Below are positions 35,212-43,241 of a stretch of 64,000 bases of DNA, in pieces. The translations under genes and the position numbers were made by a program. Positions within the stretch are counted from its first letter, which is position 1. Each line of letters starts with the position of its first letter. Source of the stretch: Dermabacter vaginalis (GTDB lineage: Bacteria; Actinomycetota; Actinomycetes; Actinomycetales; Dermabacteraceae); NCBI RefSeq assembly GCF_001678905.1, contig NZ_CP012117.1, forward strand, positions 682,001 through 746,000. The letters are read 5' to 3'. Below the pieces are notes generated by a model, which did not search any database, was not told the origin of the DNA, and saw only the letters and a list, made by a program, of their open reading frames with translations.

Positions 35212-35544
35212 TTACTGCTTGATGGCGACTACTTGGGTGCTGCCGTCGCGGAAGTGGAAAGTCACCGTACCGTCGATGTTAACGGTGCCTTTGTCGAGCA
35301 AAGCTACGCAGAGGTATGGGTTGAAGGCCAACTGTTCAAGTTCAAGGTTGGCGGTCTCTTGCCTGTAGTAGTGGTAGGCGGCTAGTCGGTTGTGCTTGTT
35401 GTGGATTTCGTCGACCACGGCAGCGTGCTCAGCTAACAGCGCCTGGTGCTGTTCGTGGCTAGCGTTGAACGCCTTCTCGTAAACCTGTTGGTCTTGCGCG
35501 ACGCGTGCGTTGTGGGTGATTAGTGATTCGAGCTTTTTCGCTAC
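35212..35544 (-). pseudogene. C-terminal fragment of a serine recombinase
   Basis: Reads HNARVAQDQ ... KHNRLAAYHYYRQETANLELEQLAFNPYLCVALLDKGTV and VTFHFRDGSTQVV, closely similar to the last ~110 residues of the intact recombinase at 22228-23811. The rest has been removed; an IS3-family element begins exactly at the break (35545) and no matching N-terminal part is found on the other side of the IS, so a deletion accompanied or followed the insertion. Its position after the DUF262 gene mirrors the first recombinase after the hypothetical gene. Confidence 0.85.
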
Positions 35545-35575
35545 TGGAGTGGCCTAAGAATTAGGCCCACTCGGT

Positions 35576-36457
35576 TTAAGTGTTGACCGTGTTTTCTTGT
35601 TTCCATTGTTCCGCGTATTTCCGTGGGCTGAGGTAGCCGAGTGAGGAATGCGGATGGAAGTTATTGTAACGTGATGACCATTGGGCCACGAGTAGGCGGG
35701 CATGCTCGAGATTCTCGATACTGTTGTCCTCCAAGAGTTCGTCTCTCATCCGGTTATGGAAAGACTCAACGAACCCGTTATGCCAGGGCTGGCCTGGTGG
35801 GATGAATGCCTGGATTGTCTCACCCTCGGCTGCCCACTCCTGGAGCGCATGAGCGATGAACTCGGGCCCGTTATCCATCCGGATCACCCGCGGGCGCCCG
35901 CCGTGCTCCAGACAAGCCACGTCAAGGAGTTCGGTCACCGAGACCGCGTTAATGTTCTTGTCGACCGTGAAGGCGAGGTGTTCGCGGGTGTATTCATCGA
36001 TAATGTTACAGATTTTGATTGTCTTGCCGTGCCAGGTTGAATCGAACTGGAAGTCCAACGCCCACACGTTGTTCGGGTACTGGCCGGCAGGAACATCACG
36101 ATGGGTATCGGCAGCTAGACGCTTGAGCTTCTTCCTAGGCAAGACACGCAAGCCCTCTTCACGCCAGATCCTGCGGAAAGTCTCGCGGCATATCCCGTAC
36201 CCTTCGGCGAGGGCGTTTCTCCAGGCGCGCCGGTGTCCCCACCGGCGATGATCCTTAACGAAGTCGTGCATCCACGCGCGTAGGTCCGCGTACTTATCCG
36301 GCTTGTTCTCGCGGGTCCTAGCGCGCCGGTAAGCACTGCGAGAGAGCCCAACAATCTGGCAGGCAAGTCTTTGGGAGTAGCCCAGCCCGACCAGATGCCA
36401 GACGGCATCATGGCGGCGAGCTGGGCTTAGAAGTTTCCCTCCGACAATTCTTTCCAC
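35576..36457 (-). CDS. IS3-family transposase OrfB (DDE integrase core)
   Basis: Catalytic part of the transposase. A helix-turn-helix-like segment (GLGYSQRLACQIVGLSRSAYRRAR) is followed by the rve integrase core: NVWALDFQFDSTWHGK (first Asp), RVIRMDNGPEFIAHAL (second Asp) and NGFVESFHNRMRDELL (Glu). It is probably made by -1 frameshifting from orfA. A GTG at 36457 (V-E-R-I-V-G-G-K) gives a plausible separate start overlapping the orfA end. All catalytic residues are present, so the element may still be active. Confidence 0.85.
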   Translation of the reverse strand: MERIVGGKLLSPARRHDAVWHLVGLGYSQRLACQIVGLSRSAYRRARTRENKPDKYADLRAWMHDFVKDHRRWGHRRAWRNALAEGYGICRETFRRIWREEGLRVLPRKKLKRLAADTHRDVPAGQYPNNVWALDFQFDSTWHGKTIKICNIIDEYTREHLAFTVDKNINAVSVTELLDVACLEHGGRPRVIRMDNGPEFIAHALQEWAAEGETIQAFIPPGQPWHNGFVESFHNRMRDELLEDNSIENLEHARLLVAQWSSRYNNFHPHSSLGYLSPRKYAEQWKQENTVNT

Positions 36458-36711
36458 GCAGCCTTTTCCAGCTCTGCCTGACCTAGGAGGCGTTTGAGGC
36501 GCGTGTTTTCCTCGCGCAGGCGCTGGAGCTCTTTCGCCTCGCTCTTGGTCATCGCCCCATAGGTAGCCTGCCACCTGTTCAACGTGGCTTCGCTAATCCC
36601 CAACGTGGTCAGGATCTGAGCTGTAGTTGATCCCGATTCCTTCAATTCCCGCGCCCTATCGAGCTTACGAACAATCTGCTCGGGAGTATGCTTGCTGAAT
36701 TTCTTCACCAT
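36427..36711 (-). CDS. IS3-family transposase OrfA
   Basis: A 94-residue DNA-binding partner: an HTH_Tnp_1-like helix-turn-helix (KHTPEQIVRKLDRARELKESG ... ILTTLGISEATLNRWQATYG) and a leucine-zipper tail (LQRLREENTRLKRLLGQAELEK). It overlaps orfB out of frame by about 30 bases, the normal arrangement for programmed frameshifting in IS3 elements. Confidence 0.87.
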   Translation of the reverse strand: MVKKFSKHTPEQIVRKLDRARELKESGSTTAQILTTLGISEATLNRWQATYGAMTKSEAKELQRLREENTRLKRLLGQAELEKAAWKELSEGNF

Positions 36712-36853
36712 TCATCCATTCTCCCCACCCACAGGCAGGGCATCAATGGACAGCACTCAAGTCACCTGGACCTAAAAACCTAGAGCACTCCAGGTTCGGT
36801 ATGACGTAGTCTGTACTTCGGCGTGTCGTAGATTTGTGAGATTATTCGTGCTA

Positions 36854-36869
36854 ACCACTATATGTGGTG
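36854..36869. promoter_or_regulatory. Probable NrdR box upstream of nrdI
   Basis: ACCACTATATGTGGTG is a near-perfect palindrome resembling the NrdR consensus (acaCwATATwGtgt). It lies 68 bases upstream of nrdI, where NrdR represses ribonucleotide reductase operons when dATP is high. NrdR normally binds two boxes; I do not see a clear second one between the IS end and the gene, so part of the control region may have been lost. Confidence 0.6.
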
Positions 36870-36936
36870 CCCGCAATGTGGGTCAGGACTAGATGTAGGG
36901 GTGGGATTGCTGAGGTGCAAATGCTGAGAGGAGAAC

Positions 36937-37452
36937 ATGCTGATGAGTGAACGCAGGGAAGGCCGAACACGAAGCGTCGCGGAGGTGCGAGTGCTCGAGG
37001 GGCAAGATTCACCTGACCTGGTGTTTTTCTCGAGCGTTTCGGAGAACACCCTCCGCTTCGTCGAGAAGCTCGAGCGCCCGGCGGTGCGGATCCCACTCCG
37101 ACCGCGCACAGAGGGAATGATCCGAGTGACCAGGCCCTACGTGCTCGTGGTTCCGACCTACGGCGGCGGAGCGCAGGCCGGGGCGGTGCCGCGGCAGGTG
37201 ATTACGTTCCTGAACGATCCTGCAAACCGCGCGCTGATCCGCGGCGTGATTACCGCGGGGAACACCAACTTCGGTGAGCACTACTGCATCGCAGGACCGA
37301 TCATCTCAGCCAAGTGCAAAGTTCCTGAGCTGTACCGCTTTGAACTTCTTGGCACCAACCGCGACGTTGCTCGAGTCAAGGCTGGTTTAGACGAATTTTG
37401 GGCACGACAGAACACATTAGAAGCAGAAGCAAATGAGGAGGACGTCGCATGA
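36937..37452 (+). CDS. nrdI: NrdI flavodoxin-like activator of class Ib/Ie ribonucleotide reductase
   Basis: A 171-aa FMN protein that supplies the oxidant (superoxide) activating NrdF. The flavodoxin-like core is clear: [18 protein letters not shown] at the phosphate loop, [24 protein letters not shown], and [22 protein letters not shown] near the flavin. Start at the ATG at 36937 with AGGAG upstream; the ATG six bases later is an alternative. It overlaps nrdE by four bases. In class Ie systems NrdI is needed to hydroxylate the radical tyrosine to DOPA. No nrdH precedes it; an IS element lies there instead. Confidence 0.93.
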   Translation: MLMSERREGRTRSVAEVRVLEGQDSPDLVFFSSVSENTLRFVEKLERPAVRIPLRPRTEGMIRVTRPYVLVVPTYGGGAQAGAVPRQVITFLNDPANRALIRGVITAGNTNFGEHYCIAGPIISAKCKVPELYRFELLGTNRDVARVKAGLDEFWARQNTLEAEANEEDVA

Positions 37453-39623
37453 CGATCGCCACACCATCAGAAACAACCACCCCCAACACTGCACGGGTTG
37501 GCGGGGTCGGCGAGCGGAAGGACTACCACGCGCTCAACGCCCAGCTGAACCTGTTTGCGGCGGACGGGTCGATCCAGTTTGACAAGGATCACGAAGCGGC
37601 GGAGGCCTACCTGAACCAGCAGGTCATCCCGAACACGAAGCAGTTCGCTTCGGTGTGGGAACGCCTGGAGTGGCTGATCGAAAACGAGTACTACGAAGCC
37701 GAATACCTGCGCGCCTACGACAAGGACTTCGTCGAGCGCCTCCACGAACAGGCCGACGCTTTCGGGCACAAGTTCCAGACCTTCCTCGGTGCGTTTAAGT
37801 TCTTCACCTCCTACGCGCTGAAAACCTTCGACGGCAGCCTCTTCCTCGAAAACTTCGAGCAGCGAGTTGTTGCCACGGCGCTGTTCCTCGGTCAGGGTGA
37901 CGAGGAACTGGCTTCGAAGACGGTCACCGAGATCCTCTCGGGCCGTTTCCAGCCGGCAACTCCGACGTTCTTGAACGCGGGTAAGAAACAGCGCGGCGAG
38001 CTCGTGTCGTGCTTCCTGCTGCGCGTTGAAGACAATCTCGAATCGATTGGCCGCAGCGTTAACTCTGCGCTGCAGCTGTCCAAGCGCGGCGGCGGTGTGG
38101 CGCTGCTGCTGTCAAACCTCCGCGAGGCGGGTGCCCCGATTAAGCAGGTCGAGAACCAGGCTTCCGGTGTTGTTCCCGTGATGAAGATCCTCGAAGACAG
38201 CTTCAGCTACGCGAACCAGCTCGGCGCTCGCCAGGGCGCAGGCGCTGCGTACCTGCACGCGCACCACCCCGACATTATGCGGTTCCTCGACACGAAGCGT
38301 GAAAACGCTGACGAGAAGATCCGCATTAAGACCCTGTCGGTTGGGGTTGTGATTCCGGATGTGACCTTCGAACTGGCTAAGCAGAACAAAGATATGCACC
38401 TGTTTAGCCCCTACGATGTGCTTCGCGAAACCGGTATTCCGCTTTCGGATCAGTCAATCACCGAGCGCTACGACGAGTTCGTCGCGAACCCGCGGATCCG
38501 CAAGACCACGATCAGCGCGCGCGAGTTCTTCAAGACCCTCGCTGAGCTGCAGTTCGAGTCGGGCTACCCGTACGTGCTGTTCGAAGACACTGTGAACCGT
38601 GCGAACCCGCTCGAGGGGCACATCAACATGTCGAACCTGTGCTCGGAGATTCTGCAGGTGAACACCGCCTCTGAGTACGACGCCGTAATCGGGTACGAGA
38701 CGATCGGTCACGACATTTCGTGCAACCTCGGCTCGCTGAACATTGCGCAGGCAATGGCCAGCCCGGACTTCGGCGCAACCGTTGAGATTGCGGTGCGGGC
38801 GCTGACGAGTGTGTCGGATCAGACCGACATTCAGGCGGTGCCGTCAATTGCCGAGGGTAACCGTGCGTCACACGCCATCGGCCTCGGCCAGATGAACCTG
38901 CACGGCTACCTCGCTTCGCAGCGCATCCACTACGGCAGCGAAGAGGGAATTGACTTCACCGACGCGTACTTCCGCACGGTGACCTACCACGCGCTGCGCG
39001 CTTCGAACCAGCTGGCGATTGACCGCGGTGCGACCTTCGCGGGCTTCGAGAAGAGCGACTACGCTGACGGCAGCTACTTCGACCGTTACACGGCCGAGGA
39101 GTGGGTGCCAGAAACCGCGCGGGTGCGTGAGCTCTTCGCCGAGGCTGGAGTTGCGCTGCCGACGGTTGCGGACTGGGAACAGCTGCGCGAGTCGATCCGC
39201 GAACACGGTATCTACAACGCGTACCTGCAGGCGGTGCCACCGACCGGGTCGATTAGCTACGTGAACAACTCGACGGCTTCGATCCACCCGATCGCCTCGA
39301 AGATTGAGATTCGTAAAGAGGGCAAGCTCGGCCGCGTGTACTACCCGGCTCCGCACATGACAAACGACAACCTCGAGTTCTTCGAAGACGCCTACGAAAT
39401 CGGCGCCGAGAAGATCATCGACACCTACGCTGCTGCGACCAAGCACGTGGATCAGGGTCTGTCGCTCACGCTATTCTTTAAAGACGAGGCGACCACTCGC
39501 GACATCAACCGCGCGCAGATCTACGCGTGGCGCAAGGGCATCAAGACGCTGTACTACATCCGCCTGCGCCAGCCCGCGCTCGAGGGAACCGAGATCGAAG
39601 GCTGCGTTTCCTGCGCGCTGTAG
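37449..39623 (+). CDS. nrdE: Ribonucleoside-diphosphate reductase alpha subunit NrdE
   Basis: A 724-aa catalytic subunit reducing ribonucleoside diphosphates. The 10-stranded barrel contains the reductant Cys in [20 protein letters not shown], the active-site loop [10 protein letters not shown] (NxCxE with thiyl Cys and Glu) and [18 protein letters not shown] near the end. The C-terminus EGCVSCAL carries the redox-active CxxC that relays electrons from NrdH or thioredoxin. There is no ATP-cone domain at the N-terminus, typical of class Ib/Ie. It overlaps nrdI (ATGA) and is followed after 102 bases by nrdF. Confidence 0.95.
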   Translation: MTIATPSETTTPNTARVGGVGERKDYHALNAQLNLFAADGSIQFDKDHEAAEAYLNQQVIPNTKQFASVWERLEWLIENEYYEAEYLRAYDKDFVERLHEQADAFGHKFQTFLGAFKFFTSYALKTFDGSLFLENFEQRVVATALFLGQGDEELASKTVTEILSGRFQPATPTFLNAGKKQRGELVSCFLLRVEDNLESIGRSVNSALQLSKRGGGVALLLSNLREAGAPIKQVENQASGVVPVMKILEDSFSYANQLGARQGAGAAYLHAHHPDIMRFLDTKRENADEKIRIKTLSVGVVIPDVTFELAKQNKDMHLFSPYDVLRETGIPLSDQSITERYDEFVANPRIRKTTISAREFFKTLAELQFESGYPYVLFEDTVNRANPLEGHINMSNLCSEILQVNTASEYDAVIGYETIGHDISCNLGSLNIAQAMASPDFGATVEIAVRALTSVSDQTDIQAVPSIAEGNRASHAIGLGQMNLHGYLASQRIHYGSEEGIDFTDAYFRTVTYHALRASNQLAIDRGATFAGFEKSDYADGSYFDRYTAEEWVPETARVRELFAEAGVALPTVADWEQLRESIREHGIYNAYLQAVPPTGSISYVNNSTASIHPIASKIEIRKEGKLGRVYYPAPHMTNDNLEFFEDAYEIGAEKIIDTYAAATKHVDQGLSLTLFFKDEATTRDINRAQIYAWRKGIKTLYYIRLRQPALEGTEIEGCVSCAL

Positions 39624-39725
39624 TCGCGTTCGCGCCCGTGCTGCGCGCGCGGGCGCACCGCGCGCCGTCCGCGCACTCCGCGCACTGACCACCAGACACC
39701 ACTAGTGAAAGAGCTTTATTGAACT

Positions 39726-40754
39726 ATGACTGATCCGTTGAACACCGACCGCCCGCTGCAAGAGATCTCGGTCACCCCGCCGTCGTACCGCCACGACCCG
39801 GCAGCGCGGCTGCGCCCCATTAACTGGAACCGCGTCACCGACGACAAAGACCTCGAGGTGTGGAACCGTCTGACCGCGAACTTCTGGCTGCCAGAGAAGG
39901 TGCCGCTGTCAAACGACATCCCCGCGTGGCAGAAAATGACCCAGGAAGAGCGCACCCTCACGATGCGCGTCTTCACCGGTCTGACCATGCTCGACACCGT
40001 GCAGGCAACTGTCGGTGAGATCGTGCAGATCCAAGACTCCCGCACCGAACACGAAGAGGCCGTCTACACCAACATTGCGTTCATGCAGTCGGTGCACGCC
40101 CGCTCGTACTCCTCGGTGTTCTCAACGCTGACGAGCACCCCGGAAATCGACGACGCCTACCGCTGGGCAGTTGCCAACGATCTGCTGCAGGAACGCTGCA
40201 AGAAGGTGCTGCACCACTACTACGGCGATGATCCGCTCAAGCGTAAAGTGTCTTCGACGCTGCTGTCGTCGCTGCTGCTGTACGCAGGGTTCTACCTGCC
40301 GCTGCACTTCTCGGTGCACGCGACGCTGACGAACACCGCAGACATGATCCGCCTGATTCTGCGTGACAAGGCAGTGCATGGTTACTACTCGGGTTACAAG
40401 TACCAGCGCGGACTCGAGACGCAGAGCAAAGAGCGTCAGGAAGAGATGCGCAAGTTCACCTTCGACCTGCTGGAAGAGCTCTACGAGCTTGAGCTGCAGT
40501 ACTCGGGTGAGCTGTACGAGCCGCTCGGCCTGATGGACGACGTTGCCGTGTTCGTGCGTTACAACGCGAACAAGGCGCTGATGAACCTCGGTTACCCGTC
40601 GCGGTTTACCGCTGAAGAGACCGAAGTGAACCCTGAGATTCTCGCGGCGCTGTCACCTGGCAGCAACGAAAACCACGACTTCTTCAGTGGATCAGGATCG
40701 AGCTACATCATCGGTAAGGGCGAAGACACCACCGACGACGACTGGGACTTCTAG
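39726..40754 (+). CDS. nrdF: Ribonucleotide reductase beta subunit NrdF, class Ie (metal-free, QSK type)
   Basis: A 342-aa R2 subunit. Using E. coli NrdF ligands D67, E98, H101, E158, E192, H195 and radical Y105, the matching positions are D90, Gln121 (FMQSVHARSYS), H124, Ser181 (TLLSSLLLYAGF), Lys215 (RDKAVHGYY), H218 and Y128. The intervals (31, 60, 34, and 3 to His) are identical, so all three glutamates are replaced by Q, S and K. This QSK set defines the class Ie group (NrdF2, e.g. Mesoplasma florum), which uses a DOPA radical on the equivalent tyrosine and binds no metal. The codons (CAG, TCG, AAG) sit in a clean reading frame, so this is not a frameshift artefact. Confidence 0.93.
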   Translation: MTDPLNTDRPLQEISVTPPSYRHDPAARLRPINWNRVTDDKDLEVWNRLTANFWLPEKVPLSNDIPAWQKMTQEERTLTMRVFTGLTMLDTVQATVGEIVQIQDSRTEHEEAVYTNIAFMQSVHARSYSSVFSTLTSTPEIDDAYRWAVANDLLQERCKKVLHHYYGDDPLKRKVSSTLLSSLLLYAGFYLPLHFSVHATLTNTADMIRLILRDKAVHGYYSGYKYQRGLETQSKERQEEMRKFTFDLLEELYELELQYSGELYEPLGLMDDVAVFVRYNANKALMNLGYPSRFTAEETEVNPEILAALSPGSNENHDFFSGSGSSYIIGKGEDTTDDDWDF

Positions 40755-40814
40755 GCTCAAGGGCTTAACGGCTCGAGGGCTCAGCGGCTCGATTCGGGCC
40801 GCACCGTCCGAATA

Positions 40815-40872
40815 GCGCACCGCGGGTTGGACGCTGGCACACGCCGGCAACCTTCCCGCGGTGCGCTGTTTT
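40815..40872 (+). terminator. Terminator of the nrdIEF operon
   Basis: Perfectly complementary 12-base arms GCGCACCGCGGG (40815-40826) and CCCGCGGTGCGC (40855-40866) enclose a 28-base loop with a smaller GCC/GGC stem, followed by TGTTTTGT. It lies 60 bases after the nrdF stop. Confidence 0.8.
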
Positions 40873-40892
40873 GTGCCCGAGCCAGCGCGATT

Positions 40893-40954
40893 CTTGTCGA
40901 CTATGATCGACAAAACCTCCGCAAAGTAGCAGCTTGTCGACTATACTCGACAAG
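40893..40954. promoter_or_regulatory. Two tandem palindromes (possible operators) before the DUF4143 ATPase gene
   Basis: Two copies of an inverted repeat, TTGTCGA-N6-TCGACAA, lie at 40894-40913 and 40934-40953, centres 40 bp apart (about four helical turns). The six-base spacers are CTATGA and CTATAC, so each palindrome carries a -10-like hexamer (TATGAT, TATACT). The second copy ends just before the ribosome site AGGGAGG (40957-40963). This looks like a dual operator over a promoter; the binding protein is unknown. Confidence 0.55.
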
Positions 40955-40969
40955 ACAGGGAGGTTTGTG

Positions 40970-42190
40970 GTGGACAGAATCATTGAACGCCCGAGATACT
41001 TTTCGCGGATCCAGCCCTTTATCGACAAACCCCTCGTGAAGGTGCTCACCGGTGTGCGTCGCTGCGGCAAATCTACGATTCTGCAGCAGCTGCAAGAAGT
41101 GATTCGCGCGGGCAGCGCTGATCCACAAGTGTTTGCGATGAATTTTGAGTCCGCTGACGGGCTTCACATCACAGACGCAGCGGCGCTGCTACGGCGCATC
41201 GAAGCCGAAAACCTCAACAAAAACACCCGCGCGTATTTCTTCTTTGACGAAATTCAGCAGGTCGCCGACTGGGAGAAAGCCATCAACGCGATCCGCGTCG
41301 ACTATGACGCAGATATCTATGTCACCGGGTCGAATTCGCGCATGCTTTCCGGTGATCTCGCCACACATCTTGCCGGTCGCTACGTTGAGTTCTTGATCCA
41401 ACCGTTTTCGTTTGCGGAATTTGTCGAGCTGCACCGCCAAAGCGACCGCACACTGAGCGAACACTTCCAGCACTTTGTGCAGTTCGGCGGTTTCCCGGCG
41501 TTGAAATACTTCAACCTCGACCGGGAACCCTCGCTCGACTACCTTGACTCGGTGTACAACTCGGTTGTGCTCAAAGACGTGATTGAGTATCACCAGATCC
41601 GCGACGTCGACATTTTTCACCGCATCGTCGGTTACTGCTTCGCAAATATTGGAAAAACCTTCTCGGCGCAGTCACTGGTGCGTTTTTTCAAAAGCGAGGG
41701 GCGCACCGTTTCGGTTGATACCGTGTTGAACTACCTTGAGTTTTGCGTGAACGCTTTCTTGATTTATCGGGTTCCGCGCTTTGACATTGCGGGGAAGGCG
41801 AGGCTTCGGGCAACTGAGAAGTACTATGCGGTGGATCACGGTTTTCGTGAAACGCTCGGCCTTTCGAACCAGGCCGACATTGAGCTGACCCTCGAAAACA
41901 TCGTGTGCGTGGAGCTGCTTGCGCGCGGGTACGAGGTAAGTGTCGGAAGAGCCGGCGCGCGCGAGATTGACTTCATCGCCCGCAAAGGTTCCGACACTGA
42001 GTACTTCCAGGTGAGTTACCTGCTCGGCAGCCAAAACACCGTCGACCGCGAGTTCGGTGCCTTTCGCGGGGTTACCGACAACTTCCCGAAAACCGTGCTG
42101 AGCATGGACCAGTTCGACATGAGCCGCGACGGGATCCAACACAAAAACATTATCGAGTGGCTTGTCGAGCCCTCACCGTTGCACAGCTAG
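40970..42190 (+). CDS. AAA-family ATPase with DUF4143 domain
   Basis: A 406-aa protein of the common bacterial/archaeal ATPase-DUF4143 family, whose function is unsettled. Walker A GVRRCGKSTILQQL, Walker B AYFFFDEIQQV, sensor YVTGSNSRML followed by AGRYVEFLIQPFSFAEF, then the DUF4143 part with a restriction-endonuclease-like segment (LARGYEVSVGR ... REIDFIARKGSDTEYFQVSY). The ATG at 40934 would put the start inside a palindrome and lacks a ribosome site. The GTG at 40970, six bases after AGGGAGG, is preferred. It stands alone between the nrd terminator and the Abi region. Confidence 0.85.
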   Translation: MDRIIERPRYFSRIQPFIDKPLVKVLTGVRRCGKSTILQQLQEVIRAGSADPQVFAMNFESADGLHITDAAALLRRIEAENLNKNTRAYFFFDEIQQVADWEKAINAIRVDYDADIYVTGSNSRMLSGDLATHLAGRYVEFLIQPFSFAEFVELHRQSDRTLSEHFQHFVQFGGFPALKYFNLDREPSLDYLDSVYNSVVLKDVIEYHQIRDVDIFHRIVGYCFANIGKTFSAQSLVRFFKSEGRTVSVDTVLNYLEFCVNAFLIYRVPRFDIAGKARLRATEKYYAVDHGFRETLGLSNQADIELTLENIVCVELLARGYEVSVGRAGAREIDFIARKGSDTEYFQVSYLLGSQNTVDREFGAFRGVTDNFPKTVLSMDQFDMSRDGIQHKNIIEWLVEPSPLHS

Positions 42191-42217
42191 GTGTCATCGC
42201 CTAGCCTGAATACCAAC

Positions 42218-42390
42218 ATGACCGGTACCGCTACCCATTTTGGTGGGAGCCCAGGGCCGGTCTTTGTTTTTCTCGATCTAGCCGTCATGCTCCTGTAGCC
42301 AAATGAGGCCACCCAACGCGCTGGGGCCGTGGCATTATTTAGGTAATCGTTCAGCCCGCTTCGACCATCAGGTTGGAGACGGGCTGGATT
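42218..42390 (+). ncRNA. Candidate structured RNA upstream of the Abi_2 gene
   Basis: Three hairpins lie between the ATPase stop and the Abi gene: GACCGG/CCGGTC with an inner GCT-ACCC/GGTGGGAGC stem (42220-42262) followed by TTTGTTTTT; GCCAC/GTGGC (42308-42333); and CAGCCCG/CGGGCTG with inner pairing (42352-42386). The first could simply be the ATPase-gene terminator. Conserved abiF RNA motifs are known to occur next to Abi_2 genes, which makes a defence-linked RNA worth considering. I cannot match the published consensus by eye. Confidence 0.35.
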
Positions 42391-42412
42391 TCTTTCGAGG
42401 CATGAAAACCCG

Positions 42413-43225
42413 ATGAAGAAGATCAAAAATCCCACCACGGTTGAAGTGCAGATTGCCCTCATGCGCTCACGAGGGATGGAGCTCAACGAATCCCTAGCAA
42501 GGCAGTGGCTGTCTAGCGTCTCTTACTACAGGCTGTCCGGGTATTGGTACGCCTACCGGATTCTCCCAGAGCCTGAAGACCCCAAACAGCCGCAACGCGC
42601 CGACAGCTTTGTGCGAGGCACGAAGTTCGAAGAAATAGTCGCTCTCTACGAATTCGACCGTAAAATGCGCACACTTATTTACGATGGGATTGAGCGGATT
42701 GAGGTTGCGCTACGTGCACGGATCGGCGAACTACTCGTCGCGAAAGGAGCCTTATCTTACAAAGATCCAGGTATCTTTCGTGAGGATTTCCGGCATCAAG
42801 ACTGGCTAGAGACTGCTGAGAAGCGTGTGGATCGCGAGCGAAAACGTAACCGCGCTGTGGCTCACTACAGTGTCAACTACGGGGATTACCCATTCTGGGT
42901 TCTTGCTGATGTCCTTGATTTTTCCGATATTTCCATCCTCTTTGATGGCCTCACTCTTGATGATCAGCGGAGTATTGCACACAGTTTCGGTTTCTTTGGC
43001 GACGTCGATCGATTGAACTCTAAGCAGAAGAAGAGCTACTACAACCAAGATCCCCTCGCTCGATGGTGCGAACAACTCACCGTTCTGCGAAACACAGGTG
43101 CACATCACGGCCGCGTATGGAACCGCCACTTCACCCCGGCAGCGACGAATGCTTTCCGAACGATACAAGAACTGTCTTGTCTCCCGAAGGGGCGGTGGGG
43201 TTACCCGCAAATCGTGGACACGTAG
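42413..43225 (+). CDS. Abi family protein (Abi_2, AbiD/AbiF-like)
   Basis: A 270-aa abortive-infection protein. Members stop phage growth by killing or arresting the infected cell. Family features: the N-terminal PTTVEVQIALMRSRGMELNE, SYYRLSGYWYAYR, FDRKMRTLIYDGIERIEVALRARI and the C-terminal HEPN-like motif RNTGAHHGRVWNR (RNx4-6H). An IS3 element enters at the very 3' end. Removing it together with one ACG duplication restores a reading frame ending VDTRVTSGFG-stop, so only seven residues were lost and the stop codon is supplied by the IS terminus. The protein is probably still functional. Confidence 0.85.
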   Translation: MKKIKNPTTVEVQIALMRSRGMELNESLARQWLSSVSYYRLSGYWYAYRILPEPEDPKQPQRADSFVRGTKFEEIVALYEFDRKMRTLIYDGIERIEVALRARIGELLVAKGALSYKDPGIFREDFRHQDWLETAEKRVDRERKRNRAVAHYSVNYGDYPFWVLADVLDFSDISILFDGLTLDDQRSIAHSFGFFGDVDRLNSKQKKSYYNQDPLARWCEQLTVLRNTGAHHGRVWNRHFTPAATNAFRTIQELSCLPKGRWGYPQIVDT

Positions 43226-43241
43226 TGGAGCTACCTAGTGG

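Larger units (their letters stand above)
35545..36792 (-). mobile_element. IS3-family insertion sequence (first copy type)
   Basis: A 1,248-bp element with terminal inverted repeats starting TGGAGTGGCCTA at the left and TGGAGTGCTCTA (reverse complement) at the right; about 19 of the first 26 bases match. It encodes overlapping orfA and orfB on the minus strand. The bases flanking the ends do not match, so there is no target duplication, consistent with deletion or rearrangement after insertion. Its right end lies 62 bp before the NrdR box of the nrd operon. Confidence 0.82.

Noticed and set aside
40755-40795. Short direct repeats (GGCTCAAGGG, GGCTCGAGGG, GGCTCAGCGG) after nrdF as a CRISPR-like or iteron array
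   Set aside because: Units of about ten bases with no spacers and poor regularity; probably simple slippage before the terminator.
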